NCBI GenBank assembly: GCA_902768825.1
Contig: CACXMR010000016.1
Span: 1-35,603 of the forward strand
DNA length: 35,603 nucleotides
Direction: 5' to 3'
DNA from: an uncultured Ruminococcus sp.
Lineage (GTDB): Bacteria > Bacillota > Clostridia > Oscillospirales > Acutalibacteraceae
The position numbers were made by a program, and so were the translations under genes. The notes beneath the pieces are model-generated. The model did not search any database. It saw only the letters and a program-made list of their open reading frames with translations, and was not told the DNA's origin. Shown here piece after piece: positions 17,015 to 24,659 of the stretch. How positions within the stretch are numbered: the stretch's first letter is position 1; the number at the start of each line of letters is the position of its first letter.

Positions 17015-17042
17015 ATTTTATCACAGAAACAAATTTTATCAA
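17015..17042 (-). promoter_or_regulatory. Probable promoter of the cdaA operon
   Basis: On the minus strand TTGATA (17042-17037) is followed after 16 bases by TAAAAT (17020-17015), with an overlapping TATAAT one helical turn fraction later (17015-17010). The leader to the cdaA start is about 75 bases and includes a small CGGGC/GCCCG hairpin. Confidence 0.5.
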
Positions 17043-17090
17043 CTGTTTTTTTCATTATTTCCACCCATTTGCAGGTATAATGTATTTCTC

Positions 17091-17242
17091 CCTGAATACG
17101 TAAAACTCATAATAGAGTGTTTTGCTCTCTGCGGAGAGCGAGTCAGGAGGGACTTTTGCGAAAAAGTCCCTCCTGACAACCACCGAAAACGTATTCCCAA
17201 CGAAAACGAGCTTTATTCTTTGGGAAGTTTTACGGATTCAGG
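17091..17242. repeat. 152-bp palindromic element with nested inverted repeats (MITE-like or structured RNA)
   Basis: The ends are 17-base inverted repeats with one mismatch: CCTGAATACGTAAAACT at 17091-17107 and AGTTTTACGGATTCAGG at 17226-17242. Inside lie a hairpin, GCTCTC-TGCG-GAGAGC (17124-17139), and a perfect 16-base palindrome, GTCAGGAGGGACTTTT (17142-17157) with its complement (17162-17177) around GCGA. A further seven-base pair, TTCCCAA (17194-17200) / TTGGGAA (17220-17226), is also present. It encodes no protein. This organisation suits a miniature inverted-repeat element or an intergenic palindromic repeat family. No clean target duplication is visible. Confidence 0.7.
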
Positions 17243-17250
17243 TTTCCTGC

Positions 17251-17280
17251 AAAAAAGCCCGTCCTCGTCTGAGGACAGGC
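17251..17280 (-). terminator. Terminator of the DUF3343-csd operon
   Basis: On the minus strand GCCTGTCCTC-AGAC-GAGGACGGGC is followed by TTTTTT. The stem is ten pairs with one mismatch. Confidence 0.85.
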
Positions 17281-17315
17281 TGTAGTTTTAATTGTTTTGC
17301 AGAGAGCTTTTTTGC

Positions 17316-18461
17316 TCAGTGCAGCTCACTTGCCACACGTTTTACGGCAAAGAGCGCTCTGTCGATATCTCCTGCGGAAGTAAATACCGAAGGGGACATT
17401 CTCACGGCGCCTCTGTCAAGGGTCCCAGCCATTTTGTGAGCCAGAGGACTGCAGTGAAGCCCTGCTCTCACGGCGACCCCATGTCTGCCCAGCAGTGAAG
17501 CGGCTGTCTCACTGTCTGCACCCTCAAAATTAAAGGACAGCACAGGAACGGTGTATTGAGGGTCAGGCTCTGGCAAATACAGCTCTATCCCTTTGGTATC
17601 GGACAAACCCTTGTATAAACGCCTGATGAGTGCAAACTCATGGCGGGCGATGTTTTCCGGTTTGTTGCGAAGGACAAATTCCATCCCCGCACGAAGTCCG
17701 GCTATTCCTGAGAGATTAGGCGTGCCGCTTTCCAATCTGTCTGGAAGCTCCTCAGGTTGGTCGAATGACAACGAGTTGCTGCCCGTACCGCCTTCTGTCA
17801 GGGCCTTGGGCAAGGTAGTGCTGTTTACTATCAGCATACCAGTCCCCATGGGGCCGTACAGTCCCTTATGACCGGCAAGACATAGATAATCTATCCCGCT
17901 GTCCTTCAGGTCTATAGGCAGCACTCCCCCACTCTGCGCCCCATCCACCGCTATAAGCAGTCCATATTCGTGAGCAAGAGAAGCAAGCCTCTCCACGGGC
18001 AGCCTGACTCCCCACACGTTTGAGGCATGGGTACAGACTATCATTCTCGTCTTTGCATTAATGCTTTTTCTGAAGGAATCCACGGTTTTGTCGTTGTCAA
18101 AGGGATACACTCTTGCTTCAGTATAACTGACCCCGAGGCTTTTCATACCCTCAAGGGGTCTCATGACCGCATTGTGCTCCAGTGATGATACCACCACATG
18201 GTCACCGCTTTTAAGCACACCCTTGAGTACTGTGTTGATCGCAGCGGTACAGTTAAGTGTAAAGACCACATCTGACTCAGACCGTGCATTAAACAGAGTC
18301 GCCGCAGTGCTCCTGGCCCTGAAAATCTCCTCTGACGCCTTCATGGACAGGCTGTGCCCGCTCCTGCCGGGATTAGCCCCGTTGTTCATCGCATAGGACG
18401 CTGCCTCTCTCACGCTCCTGGGTTTTGGGAAGGTGGTAGCGGAATTATCAAGATATATCAC
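17316..18461 (-). CDS. Cysteine desulfurase family protein (class V aminotransferase)
   Basis: A PLP enzyme predicted to take sulfur (or selenium) from cysteine onto an active Cys, for Fe-S clusters, thiolated tRNA or other sulfur carriers. It begins with YLDNSATTFPKP. THASNVWG and VDGAQSGG (PLP Asp) are present, AGHKGLYGP holds the Schiff-base Lys199, and RAGLHCSPLAH holds the nucleophile Cys337. This is the SufS-like, short-loop type of 381 residues. The start is GTG 18461, overlapping the TGA of the upstream DUF3343 gene, with GGGGAG as ribosome site. The pairing with DUF3343 is recurrent in Clostridia and suggests a shared sulfur or selenium transfer task. No iscU or nifU neighbour is present. 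Confidence 0.9.
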   Translation of the reverse strand: MIYLDNSATTFPKPRSVREAASYAMNNGANPGRSGHSLSMKASEEIFRARSTAATLFNARSESDVVFTLNCTAAINTVLKGVLKSGDHVVVSSLEHNAVMRPLEGMKSLGVSYTEARVYPFDNDKTVDSFRKSINAKTRMIVCTHASNVWGVRLPVERLASLAHEYGLLIAVDGAQSGGVLPIDLKDSGIDYLCLAGHKGLYGPMGTGMLIVNSTTLPKALTEGGTGSNSLSFDQPEELPDRLESGTPNLSGIAGLRAGMEFVLRNKPENIARHEFALIRRLYKGLSDTKGIELYLPEPDPQYTVPVLSFNFEGADSETAASLLGRHGVAVRAGLHCSPLAHKMAGTLDRGAVRMSPSVFTSAGDIDRALFAVKRVASELH

Positions 18462-18688
18462 CTGACAGCTCCCCTTTCTGCTCTGCCAAGAACCCTGATA
18501 CCGTTTTCCCGCAGTATTCTCTCGGCCTCATCAGCGTTTTTTCCCACATTCAGGCTATAGCCGCAGCCCTGCCTTGCACTGCCTCTTGGGGTTCTACCGA
18601 TTTCGGATGGTATTCCGTGTCTTTTAAGGATCTCTCTGCCTCTCATGGCATTCGTTACGGACGACATCAAAATAAGAGGCTTTTCCAT
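18458..18688 (-). CDS. DUF3343 small protein, putative sulfur/selenium carrier partner
   Basis: A 76-residue cytoplasmic protein. It starts with LILMSSVTNAMRGREILKRHGI, continues with PRGSARQGCGYSL and ends with ILRENGIRVLG. This ferredoxin-like layout and the GCGY cysteine are those of DUF3343, described as putative Se/S-carrier-like proteins. Start ATG 18688 is preceded by GAGGTGAT four bases upstream; the GTG three codons earlier lies inside that site. The gene overlaps the desulfurase start, so the two are coupled. The lone cysteine (about residue 42) may accept sulfur from the desulfurase; this is inference. Confidence 0.85.
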   Translation of the reverse strand: MEKPLILMSSVTNAMRGREILKRHGIPSEIGRTPRGSARQGCGYSLNVGKNADEAERILRENGIRVLGRAERGAVR

Positions 18689-18716
18689 TTTTATCACCTC
18701 GCTGTTTTATTTATAT

Positions 18717-18745
18717 ATTATGCGGAACTCCCCCACTCGGTGCAA
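18717..18745 (-). promoter_or_regulatory. Possible promoter of DUF3343-csd
   Basis: On the minus strand CATAAT (18722-18717) lies 17 bases after TTGCAC (18745-18740). The -10 is good, the -35 poor. Confidence 0.35.
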
Positions 18746-18760
18746 GGCTCAGCGCAACAG

Positions 18761-18797
18761 AAAAGGACACGGCCTCCCGAATGGAAAAGCCGTGCCC
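18761..18797 (-). terminator. Terminator of pgm
   Basis: On the minus strand GGGCACGGC pairs with GCCGTGTCC (one wobble) around a 15-base loop and is followed by TTTT. Confidence 0.75.
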
Positions 18798-18830
18798 GGT
18801 TGTTAAATATTTGATTGTCAGCACAAAAAC

Positions 18831-20543
18831 TCAGATGCCCATAATGGTCTCCATGCTGCCGAGTGCGCCAGATGCCTTGTCCTTAGCTTCTTCAAGGGAT
18901 CTGGCAACTGAGGTAATATAGATCTTGATCTTAGGCTCTGTGCCTGAGGGTCTCACGATGACCGCACCGCCGTCATCAAGTGAATAGGACAGCACATTTG
19001 ACTTGGGAAGCTCGATAACCGCAGTCTCGCCGCTTGCCGTATCCTTTGTATAGGAATTGAGGTAATCCGCAAGCTCTGTCACCTTGTGTCCGCTGATCTC
19101 TGTGGGAGGAACGCTTCTGAGCTTGTCCATGATGTCGCTCATCTTCTGCATTCCTGCAGCGCCGTCAAACTCAAAGCTTTCAGTCCTGTTAAGATAGTGA
19201 CCAAACTCGTCATAGATGGAATTCATCACCTCATCAAGGCTCTTGCCCTGCTGACGGTAATAAGCAGCCATCTCGCATATAAGCATAGACGCCACAACCG
19301 CATCCTTATCCCTTACATAAGAGCCTGCAAGATAGCCATAGCTCTCCTCAAAGCCAAAGACATATCTGTCCTCCTGACCCTTCTGCTCAAGAAGGAGAAT
19401 CTGCTCACCGATATACTTAAAGCCGGTAAGCACTACCTTCAGCTCACAGCCATACTTCTCGCAGATCCTGTCAACAAGCTTGCTTGTAACAACTGTCTTG
19501 ACCGCAACAGGAGCCTCCGGAAGGGTGCCCGCAGCCTTGCGGCAGGAAAGGATATAGTTGATAAGCATAATGCCTGTCTCGTTTCCGGTCATCAGACGAT
19601 AGCCGTCAGCAGTCTTTACGGCAATGCCCACACGGTCGCTGTCCGGGTCGGTTGCCAGCAGAAGATCGGCCTTTTCCTTTTTGCAAAGCTCCAGTCCCAG
19701 ATCAAGAGCCTCCCTGATCTCAGGATTAGGATAGGGACAGGTGGTAAAGTTTCCGTCAGGATTCTCCTGCTCAGGCACGACCACCACATTTTCGACTCCG
19801 ATCCTGTCAAGCACCTTCCTGACAAGCTTATTGCCTGCGCCGTTGAGAGGTGTATAAACCACCTTCAGACCAGAACCCTTGCAGATATCCTTGTTGATAG
19901 TCTGCTCCTGCACCCTGTCAAGATAGGTATCGTAAAACTCATCGTTTATCCACTGGATCATGCCGTTTTCCAGGCCCTCATCAAAGCCCACAAGCTTTAT
20001 GTCACCGTTAAAGTAATCCACACTCTGGATCTCATCATAGACTTTGCCGGCGTTAACATCCGTCATCTGGCAGCCGTCGTCACCATAGCACTTGTAGCCG
20101 TTATACTTTGCCGGATTGTGGCTTGCGGTGATCATGATGCCTGCCTTTGCGCCAAGCTCCCTGACAGCAAAGGAAACCACAGGCGTAGGCTGCAGCTCTT
20201 TTGAGATATAAACCTTGATGCCGTTGGCAGCCAGCACCCTCGCAGCCTCCTTAGCAAAAAGGAAGCCCTTTATCCTTGAGTCAAACGATATAGCCACCGA
20301 TGAAGACTCATAGTTTTTGTTGAGAGCGTTAGCAAGACCCTGTGTTGCTCTTCTCACAGTATAGATGTTCATTCTGTTTGTGCCGGCTCCGATTATGCCT
20401 CTGAGTCCAGCTGTGCCGAATTTCAGCTCACGATAGAAGCTCTCATAAATGTCATCATCTTTCATTCCTTCAAGCTCTTTGATCAGATCCTGATCGTCAT
20501 TTGCATTTTCAAGCCATCTCTGATAAATTTCCTTAATCTCCAT
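18831..20543 (-). CDS. Phosphoglucomutase / phosphomannomutase (PGM2-like)
   Basis: Interconverts hexose 1- and 6-phosphates, linking glycolysis with nucleotide-sugar and wall precursor synthesis. In 570 residues, FGTAGLRGIIGAGTNRMN marks the N-terminal domain, and ITASHNPAKYNGYK carries the phosphoserine. DPDSDRVG binds Mg2+, FGFEESYGY is the sugar-binding loop, and RPSGTEPKIKIY is the C-terminal phosphate site. The length and the EESYGY loop place it with the ~570-residue bacterial PGM2-type enzymes rather than GlmM. ATG 20543 has AGGGGG eight bases upstream; the 29 extra open codons upstream span the promoter region and are not coding. Confidence 0.93.
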   Translation of the reverse strand: MEIKEIYQRWLENANDDQDLIKELEGMKDDDIYESFYRELKFGTAGLRGIIGAGTNRMNIYTVRRATQGLANALNKNYESSSVAISFDSRIKGFLFAKEAARVLAANGIKVYISKELQPTPVVSFAVRELGAKAGIMITASHNPAKYNGYKCYGDDGCQMTDVNAGKVYDEIQSVDYFNGDIKLVGFDEGLENGMIQWINDEFYDTYLDRVQEQTINKDICKGSGLKVVYTPLNGAGNKLVRKVLDRIGVENVVVVPEQENPDGNFTTCPYPNPEIREALDLGLELCKKEKADLLLATDPDSDRVGIAVKTADGYRLMTGNETGIMLINYILSCRKAAGTLPEAPVAVKTVVTSKLVDRICEKYGCELKVVLTGFKYIGEQILLLEQKGQEDRYVFGFEESYGYLAGSYVRDKDAVVASMLICEMAAYYRQQGKSLDEVMNSIYDEFGHYLNRTESFEFDGAAGMQKMSDIMDKLRSVPPTEISGHKVTELADYLNSYTKDTASGETAVIELPKSNVLSYSLDDGGAVIVRPSGTEPKIKIYITSVARSLEEAKDKASGALGSMETIMGI

Positions 20544-20598
20544 AGCTATTCCCCCTGATAGAAACACTGCCCTATTGTGATATTTTATAGATGTATAC

Positions 20599-20627
20599 AT
20601 AATAACATATTTTCCCTGTTCTTTCAA
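20599..20627 (-). promoter_or_regulatory. Promoter of pgm
   Basis: On the minus strand TTGAAA (20627-20622) and TATTAT (20604-20599) are 17 bases apart. The start codon is about 56 bases beyond. Confidence 0.7.
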
Positions 20628-20635
20628 CAATTTCT

Positions 20636-20725
20636 TTATATTTTTAAAAAATATTTTTCTTTTCCTGTCAAAGCTAACAAATACATAATGTCCTTAGCCC
20701 TGAGAGCATTCTTCTTCAGCCACAT
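20636..20725 (-). CDS. Possible 29-residue peptide upstream of pgm
   Basis: An ATG at 20725-20723, five bases after GAGG, opens a 29-codon frame: Lys-rich with a hydrophobic middle (MYLLALTG), ending at TAA 20636. A TATAAT at 20785-20780 on the same strand would start transcription near 20773. No family is recognised, and the frame may be chance. It is listed because its ribosome site falls inside the inverted repeat at 20724-20773. Confidence 0.2.
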   Translation of the reverse strand: MWLKKNALRAKDIMYLLALTGKEKYFLKI

Positions 20726-20773
20726 AATTCCTCGGGAGAACCCGGAAGGCAAGACCCTGCTTCTGGGAATTAT
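20724..20773. repeat. 50-bp inverted repeat able to fold as a three-way junction
   Basis: Outer arms ATAATTCC (20724-20731) and GGAATTAT (20766-20773) enclose two further stems: CGGG-AGAA-CCCG (20733-20744) and GAAG-G-CA...TG-CTTC (20745-20763). On the minus strand the closing arm covers the GAGG and ATG of the small frame. Alternatively it is a palindromic intergenic repeat. Confidence 0.55.
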
Positions 20774-20820
20774 CAATAGATTATACAATGAAATATATTA
20801 AAATTGTACAGAAATTATGC

Positions 20821-20849
20821 TTGTAATATCTACTCAAATACGGTAAAAT
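20821..20849 (+). promoter_or_regulatory. Promoter of the membrane protein-phosphohexomutase operon
   Basis: TTGTAA (20821-20826) and TAAAAT (20844-20849) are 17 bases apart. The first start codon is 120 bases beyond, leaving a long leader. Confidence 0.6.
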
Positions 20850-20968
20850 AAATATTGGAATTAATTGCTATGATCCGGCAGGAGCAGGATCGGCTTATTC
20901 TCCTGACCTTGAGTCTGCGTGGACACAAGGGAACGGCTTTTACAAACAACCCGATCGGAGGAACATTA

Positions 20969-21973
20969 ATGTCTGAGGAGTTTAGTCCAGAATCAATTAA
21001 CGATCTGCAGCCCGGTGCTGAAGATAATTCTGCTGAAAGCAGCCCTAAAGAGCTCAGTGAACCAACCGCTGATACCGGCGATGAGGCAGAAAAAAGCACT
21101 GGTTTAACCGAAGAAGCCAAGGCACAGTCAGAAACAACCACCCGCTTCAGACTCAGGGCGCCGGCGATTATCGCCGCAGTGATACTGCTTGCCACAGTGC
21201 TTTGCTTTGCCTGCTGGGGAATCTTCTTCAACAGGAGCCTCCACGGGAAATGGACACTGGATTTCACAGTGTCGGACAAGGATTATTCAGTCACTCTTGA
21301 GTTTAACAATGACGGCACCTGCTATTTCCACAACGGCGGAATGATATATAAGGGCAATTACACCACGTCAGAGGATCAGAACGGACGCAGCAAGCTCCGT
21401 GTCAACTGCACAAGCTTCGGTCAGCCCTTTATAAGTTCCGATTTTTATTACGAGTTCAGCGGCAACGCAATAACAGGGCGAAAGCTGGTGCTCACAGACC
21501 TGAGCGGTCTTATCTTCAGCCCCGATGATCTAAGCGAGGAGTCAACTCAGGCAAGCGACTCAAAGAAAAGCGCTGCGGACTATCTCGAAGAAAACGGCAA
21601 GCGATACTATATCTACGCTCTGGACAGTAATGATTCCTATGAGACAAAGCTAAGCCCCCTTGACGGAGCTATAGACGAAAAGCTCACTGGCATCTGGCTG
21701 GAAAGCAGTGCTGACTCCAACTATGACAATACCTTTGCCTTCAATGCGGACGGCACATATCAGATAACCTACCGTGACCTGATCTATAAGGGCTGCTATG
21801 CGGCAAAGGACGGTTCCTGCGTATTCAATTTAGTGTCACTGGACGGGACGGTTGCCAACAATACACTGGAGTACAAATTTGACGATGACAAGCTGGTCAT
21901 TACAGTAAATGATGTCCCGGCGACTCTCGTACCGACAGACAACATATACGCCTTCGATACAGGCATCAAATGA
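20969..21973 (+). CDS. Single-pass membrane protein with two lipocalin-like beta domains
   Basis: I recognise no specific function. The 334-residue product has an acidic, Ser/Glu/Pro-rich cytoplasmic N-terminus (1-60) and one membrane helix (about 64-87). Two similar outside domains follow. The first starts HGKWTLDF (about 93) and the second LTGIWLES (about 232). Each has the G-x-W start, an FNxDGTY/C turn and an IYKGxY strand, a pattern of small lipocalin-like or DUF5640-type domains. ATG 20969 is preceded by CGGAGGAA, whereas the longer frame starting at 20855 lacks a site. The next gene starts 52 bases later on the same strand without a terminator, so they probably share a transcript. A role as envelope sensor or binding protein is only a guess. 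Confidence 0.8.
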   Translation: MSEEFSPESINDLQPGAEDNSAESSPKELSEPTADTGDEAEKSTGLTEEAKAQSETTTRFRLRAPAIIAAVILLATVLCFACWGIFFNRSLHGKWTLDFTVSDKDYSVTLEFNNDGTCYFHNGGMIYKGNYTTSEDQNGRSKLRVNCTSFGQPFISSDFYYEFSGNAITGRKLVLTDLSGLIFSPDDLSEESTQASDSKKSAADYLEENGKRYYIYALDSNDSYETKLSPLDGAIDEKLTGIWLESSADSNYDNTFAFNADGTYQITYRDLIYKGCYAAKDGSCVFNLVSLDGTVANNTLEYKFDDDKLVITVNDVPATLVPTDNIYAFDTGIK

Positions 21974-22025
21974 TGCTATAAAATGCGTTTTCCCCAATTT
22001 ACATAAACCAAAGGAGAGATCAACT

Positions 22026-23834
22026 ATGTTAAACGAATTCTGGAGCTTACTCAAAAGCGGCACAGACATCAGAGGCGTTGCAGTTGAGGGCGCAGGCTTT
22101 GACGTCAACCTCACAGACGAAACTGTAACCGCAATGGTAAACGGCTTTATCCTCTGGCTTTCCTCAAAGCTCGGCAAGCCCGCAAATGAGCTGACGATTT
22201 CTGTCGGCAGAGATTCAAGGATCTCCGGTCCCCGGATCGCAAAGATAACGAAGGACGCTCTTGTCAGAGCAGGCTCCTGCGTGATAGACTGTACGCTCTG
22301 TTCTACACCGGCAATGTTCATGACCACCGTGGAGCTTGGCTGCGACGGCGCCATTCAGATAACCGCAAGCCATCACCCCTATTACAGGAACGGACTCAAG
22401 TTCTTCACCCGTCAGGGCGGACTTGAGGGGGCTGACATCACCGCTATACTTGAAAATGCTCAGAACGGCGATAAGCCCGATGTTTGCGGCGGCGGAAACG
22501 TCATCGTAAACGAGTATATGAGATATTATGCAGGCAATCTCCGTGAATTCATCAAGGAGAAGGTCAATGACAAGAACGACTATCATCATCCCCTCAAGGG
22601 CTTCAAATTTGTTGTGGATGCCGGCAACGGCGTAGGCGGCTTCTATGCAGCAGATGTGCTGGAGGCTCTCGGCGCTGACGTAAGAGGCAGCCAGTTCCTT
22701 GAGCCTGACGGAACCTTCCCCAACCATATCCCGAATCCTGAGGACGCAGAAGCCATGGCTTCCGTTTGCGAGGCTGTAAAGGCCTTTGGTGCTGACTTCG
22801 GCATTATCTTTGACACTGACGTTGACCGCTGCGGTGCTGTTGATTCCCAGGGTAAGGAAATCAACCGTAACCGTCTTGTGGCTCTTGCTGCCGCTATCGT
22901 GCTGGAAAATGCTCCCGGCGAGCTGATCGTAACGGATTCCATCACCTCCAGCGGACTCAAGGAGTTCATCGAGAATAAGCTGGGCGGAAAGCACCTCAGA
23001 TTCAAGAGAGGCTACAAGAACGTCATCGATGAGGCTATCCGTCAGAACAAAAACAAGGTTCCCTGCTCTCTCGCTATCGAGACCTCAGGCCATGCTGCCA
23101 TGAAGGACAATTATTTCCTTGACGACGGCGCTTACCTCATCACAAGAATTATCATAAAGCTTGCTCAGCTCCGCATGGAGGGCAAGAAGCTCGAAAGCCT
23201 TATCGCTGACCTCAAGGAGCCTGTAGAGAGCAAGGAGATCAGGATAAAGATCACAGACAAGGACTTCCGTGCCTGCGGCGAGAGAGTCATCAAGGATCTC
23301 ACTGCTTACGCCAAGAAGCAGAAGGACTTTAAGATTGCCGATGACAACCACGAGGGTATTAGGGTTTCCTTTGACAAGAACGCAGGTGACGGCTGGTTCC
23401 TGCTGAGACTGAGCGTTCACGACCCCATCATGCCTCTTAATATCGAGAGTGACAGCGTGGGCGGCGTTGAAAAAATCTACAATAAGCTCAAGCCCTTCCT
23501 TGAGGACTGCGAGGGTCTGGAGACCTGCACAAAGAAGCCTGCTCCCAAGCCCGTAGCAAAGGCTGCTCCTGCTGTAAAGGCTGAGGCTCCCAAGGCTGAG
23601 ACAAAGGCTGCTCCTGCTGTAAAGGCTGAGGCTCCCAAGGCTGAGGAAAAGGCTGTTCCCGCTGCTAAGGCTGAGGCTCCCAAGGCTGAAACAAAGGCTG
23701 CTCCCGCTGTTAAGGCTGAGGCTCCCAAGGCTGAGACAAAGGCTGCTCCCGCTGCTAAGGCTGAGGCTCCCAAGGCTGAGACAAAGGCTGCTCCTGCAAA
23801 GAAAGCCACTTCTGCAAAGAAGAAAAAGAAGTAA
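22026..23834 (+). CDS. Phosphomannomutase/phosphoglucomutase with Lys/Ala/Pro repeat tail
   Basis: An alpha-D-phosphohexomutase of 602 residues. The catalytic part (about 1-500) shows VGRDSRISGP, the phosphoserine loop ITASHHPYY, the metal site FDTDVDRCG and the sugar loop ETSGHAAMKDN. The ETSGH loop argues for mannose/glucose phosphates rather than glucosamine (GlmM). From about residue 505 to the end the protein carries five copies of a 15-residue unit, KAEAPKAETK-based, and ends in Lys-rich KKATSAKKKKK. Such a tail resembles histone H1 or low-complexity linkers and is not part of the enzyme family. AAAGGAG supports ATG 22026; the earlier frame start at 21909 lies inside the previous gene. 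Strong codon preference (AAG, GCT, CTC) hints at high expression. Confidence 0.9.
   Translation: MLNEFWSLLKSGTDIRGVAVEGAGFDVNLTDETVTAMVNGFILWLSSKLGKPANELTISVGRDSRISGPRIAKITKDALVRAGSCVIDCTLCSTPAMFMTTVELGCDGAIQITASHHPYYRNGLKFFTRQGGLEGADITAILENAQNGDKPDVCGGGNVIVNEYMRYYAGNLREFIKEKVNDKNDYHHPLKGFKFVVDAGNGVGGFYAADVLEALGADVRGSQFLEPDGTFPNHIPNPEDAEAMASVCEAVKAFGADFGIIFDTDVDRCGAVDSQGKEINRNRLVALAAAIVLENAPGELIVTDSITSSGLKEFIENKLGGKHLRFKRGYKNVIDEAIRQNKNKVPCSLAIETSGHAAMKDNYFLDDGAYLITRIIIKLAQLRMEGKKLESLIADLKEPVESKEIRIKITDKDFRACGERVIKDLTAYAKKQKDFKIADDNHEGIRVSFDKNAGDGWFLLRLSVHDPIMPLNIESDSVGGVEKIYNKLKPFLEDCEGLETCTKKPAPKPVAKAAPAVKAEAPKAETKAAPAVKAEAPKAEEKAVPAAKAEAPKAETKAAPAVKAEAPKAETKAAPAAKAEAPKAETKAAPAKKATSAKKKKK
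23562..23786 (+). repeat. Five 45-bp in-frame repeats in the phosphohexomutase tail
   Basis: Five contiguous 15-codon units read A-(A/V)-P-A-(A/V)-K-A-E-A-P-K-A-E-(T/E)-K. Nucleotide copies are nearly identical, differing at a few positions such as CCT/CCC and GTA/GTT, which suggests recent expansion. Confidence 0.92.
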
Positions 23835-23854
23835 TATCTTTCAGATACATCATT

Positions 23855-23893
23855 CCCTCCGGTCAGTGACATACTGTCCGGAGGGTATTTTTT
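23855..23893 (+). terminator. Terminator of the phosphohexomutase operon
   Basis: CCCTCCGG-T-CAG pairs with CTG-T-CCGGAGGG around a nine-base loop and is followed by TATTTTTT. Confidence 0.88.
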
Positions 23894-23909
23894 ACTAAAG
23901 TATTGCGCT

Positions 23910-23938
23910 TTGACAACAATGTGTAATATAATTAATCT
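23910..23938 (+). promoter_or_regulatory. Probable promoter of the two-component system
   Basis: A perfect TTGACA (23910-23915) stands 17 bases before TAATCT (23933-23938). A perfect TATAAT (23927-23932) is only 11 bases from it, too close, but could use TTGCGC at 23903. Either way transcription starts about 40 bases before the gene. Confidence 0.5.
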
Positions 23939-23984
23939 GGATGGCCCGCATAAAGGGTCAATGCAAAGAAAGCGAGGTAATCTG

Positions 23985-24659
23985 ATGAGGGTACTTATTG
24001 TAGAGGATGAAACGGGTCTCGCCGAGGCTGTGGGAGTCATTCTCAAGAGAGAGGGCTATGACGTGGATATAGCAAACGACGGCATAAGCGGACTTGAGCT
24101 TGCGATTTCAGGCGGCTATGACTGCATTTTGCTTGACATAATGCTGCCTAAAATGAACGGTCTTGACGTTCTTTCCTACCTGAGAGTCAAGGAGATCGAA
24201 ACCCCTGTCCTGCTGCTCACTGCACGCTCAGAGACGGACGACAAGATCAAAGGGCTTGACTGCGGAGCGGATGATTACCTGACGAAGCCCTTCTCCATGG
24301 GAGAGCTGCTTGCAAGGATTAGGGCCATGACCCGCAGAAGGGGCATTACACCCGACATTAATCCCAAATACGGGGACATCACCCTTGAAATGAAAAAGGG
24401 CGAGCTTATCTGCGGAAAAAACTCGGTCATACTGGGGCGCAAGGAATTTCAGATGATGGAGCTGCTTATTTCCAACGCCGGACAGATCACCACAAAGGAA
24501 ATGTTCGTGTCAAAAATCTGGGGCAGCGATGACGAGAGTGAATATAATAACGTAGAGGTCTATATTTCCTTCCTGAGGAAAAAGCTGGTGATGCTCCACT
24601 CCTCAGTGCAGATCAAGACAAGAAGGGGTATCGGCTACTGTCTGGACGGTGCGAAATGA
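23985..24659 (+). CDS. OmpR/PhoB-family response regulator
   Basis: A DNA-binding response regulator of 224 residues. The receiver (1-120) has the acidic pair in VEDE (7-9), the phospho-acceptor Asp51 in LLDIMLP, the Thr/Ser switch in LLLTARS and the Lys in LTKPF. The winged-helix domain (about 127-223) has LGRKEFQMMELLISN, the recognition helix region EYNNVEVYISFLRKKL and the wing RRGIGYCL. GAGGTAA before ATG 23985 sets the start. It overlaps the kinase gene by four bases (ATGA), so the two are a coupled pair. The signal is unknown, but a P-type ATPase gene follows and is a candidate target. Confidence 0.95.
   Translation: MRVLIVEDETGLAEAVGVILKREGYDVDIANDGISGLELAISGGYDCILLDIMLPKMNGLDVLSYLRVKEIETPVLLLTARSETDDKIKGLDCGADDYLTKPFSMGELLARIRAMTRRRGITPDINPKYGDITLEMKKGELICGKNSVILGRKEFQMMELLISNAGQITTKEMFVSKIWGSDDESEYNNVEVYISFLRKKLVMLHSSVQIKTRRGIGYCLDGAK

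Larger units (their letters stand above)
20544..20968. other. Divergent intergenic region between pgm and the next operon
   Basis: About 425 bases. It holds the pgm promoter (20599-20627), the small frame at 20636-20725, the structured inverted repeat 20724-20773 and a plus-strand promoter at 20821-20849. A plus leader of about 110 bases with a CAGGAG...CTCCTG stem (20879-20904 region) follows. No known riboswitch could be recognised. Confidence 0.5.

Noticed and set aside
19086-20204. 372-codon open frame on the plus strand
   Set aside because: It lies entirely antisense to pgm, has Cys/His/Leu-rich composition without domains, and lacks a ribosome site. The minus frame has all phosphoglucomutase motifs.
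23477-24046. Ala-rich minus-strand frame
   Set aside because: It is a shadow of the phosphohexomutase tail repeat and runs through a strong terminator and the next promoter.
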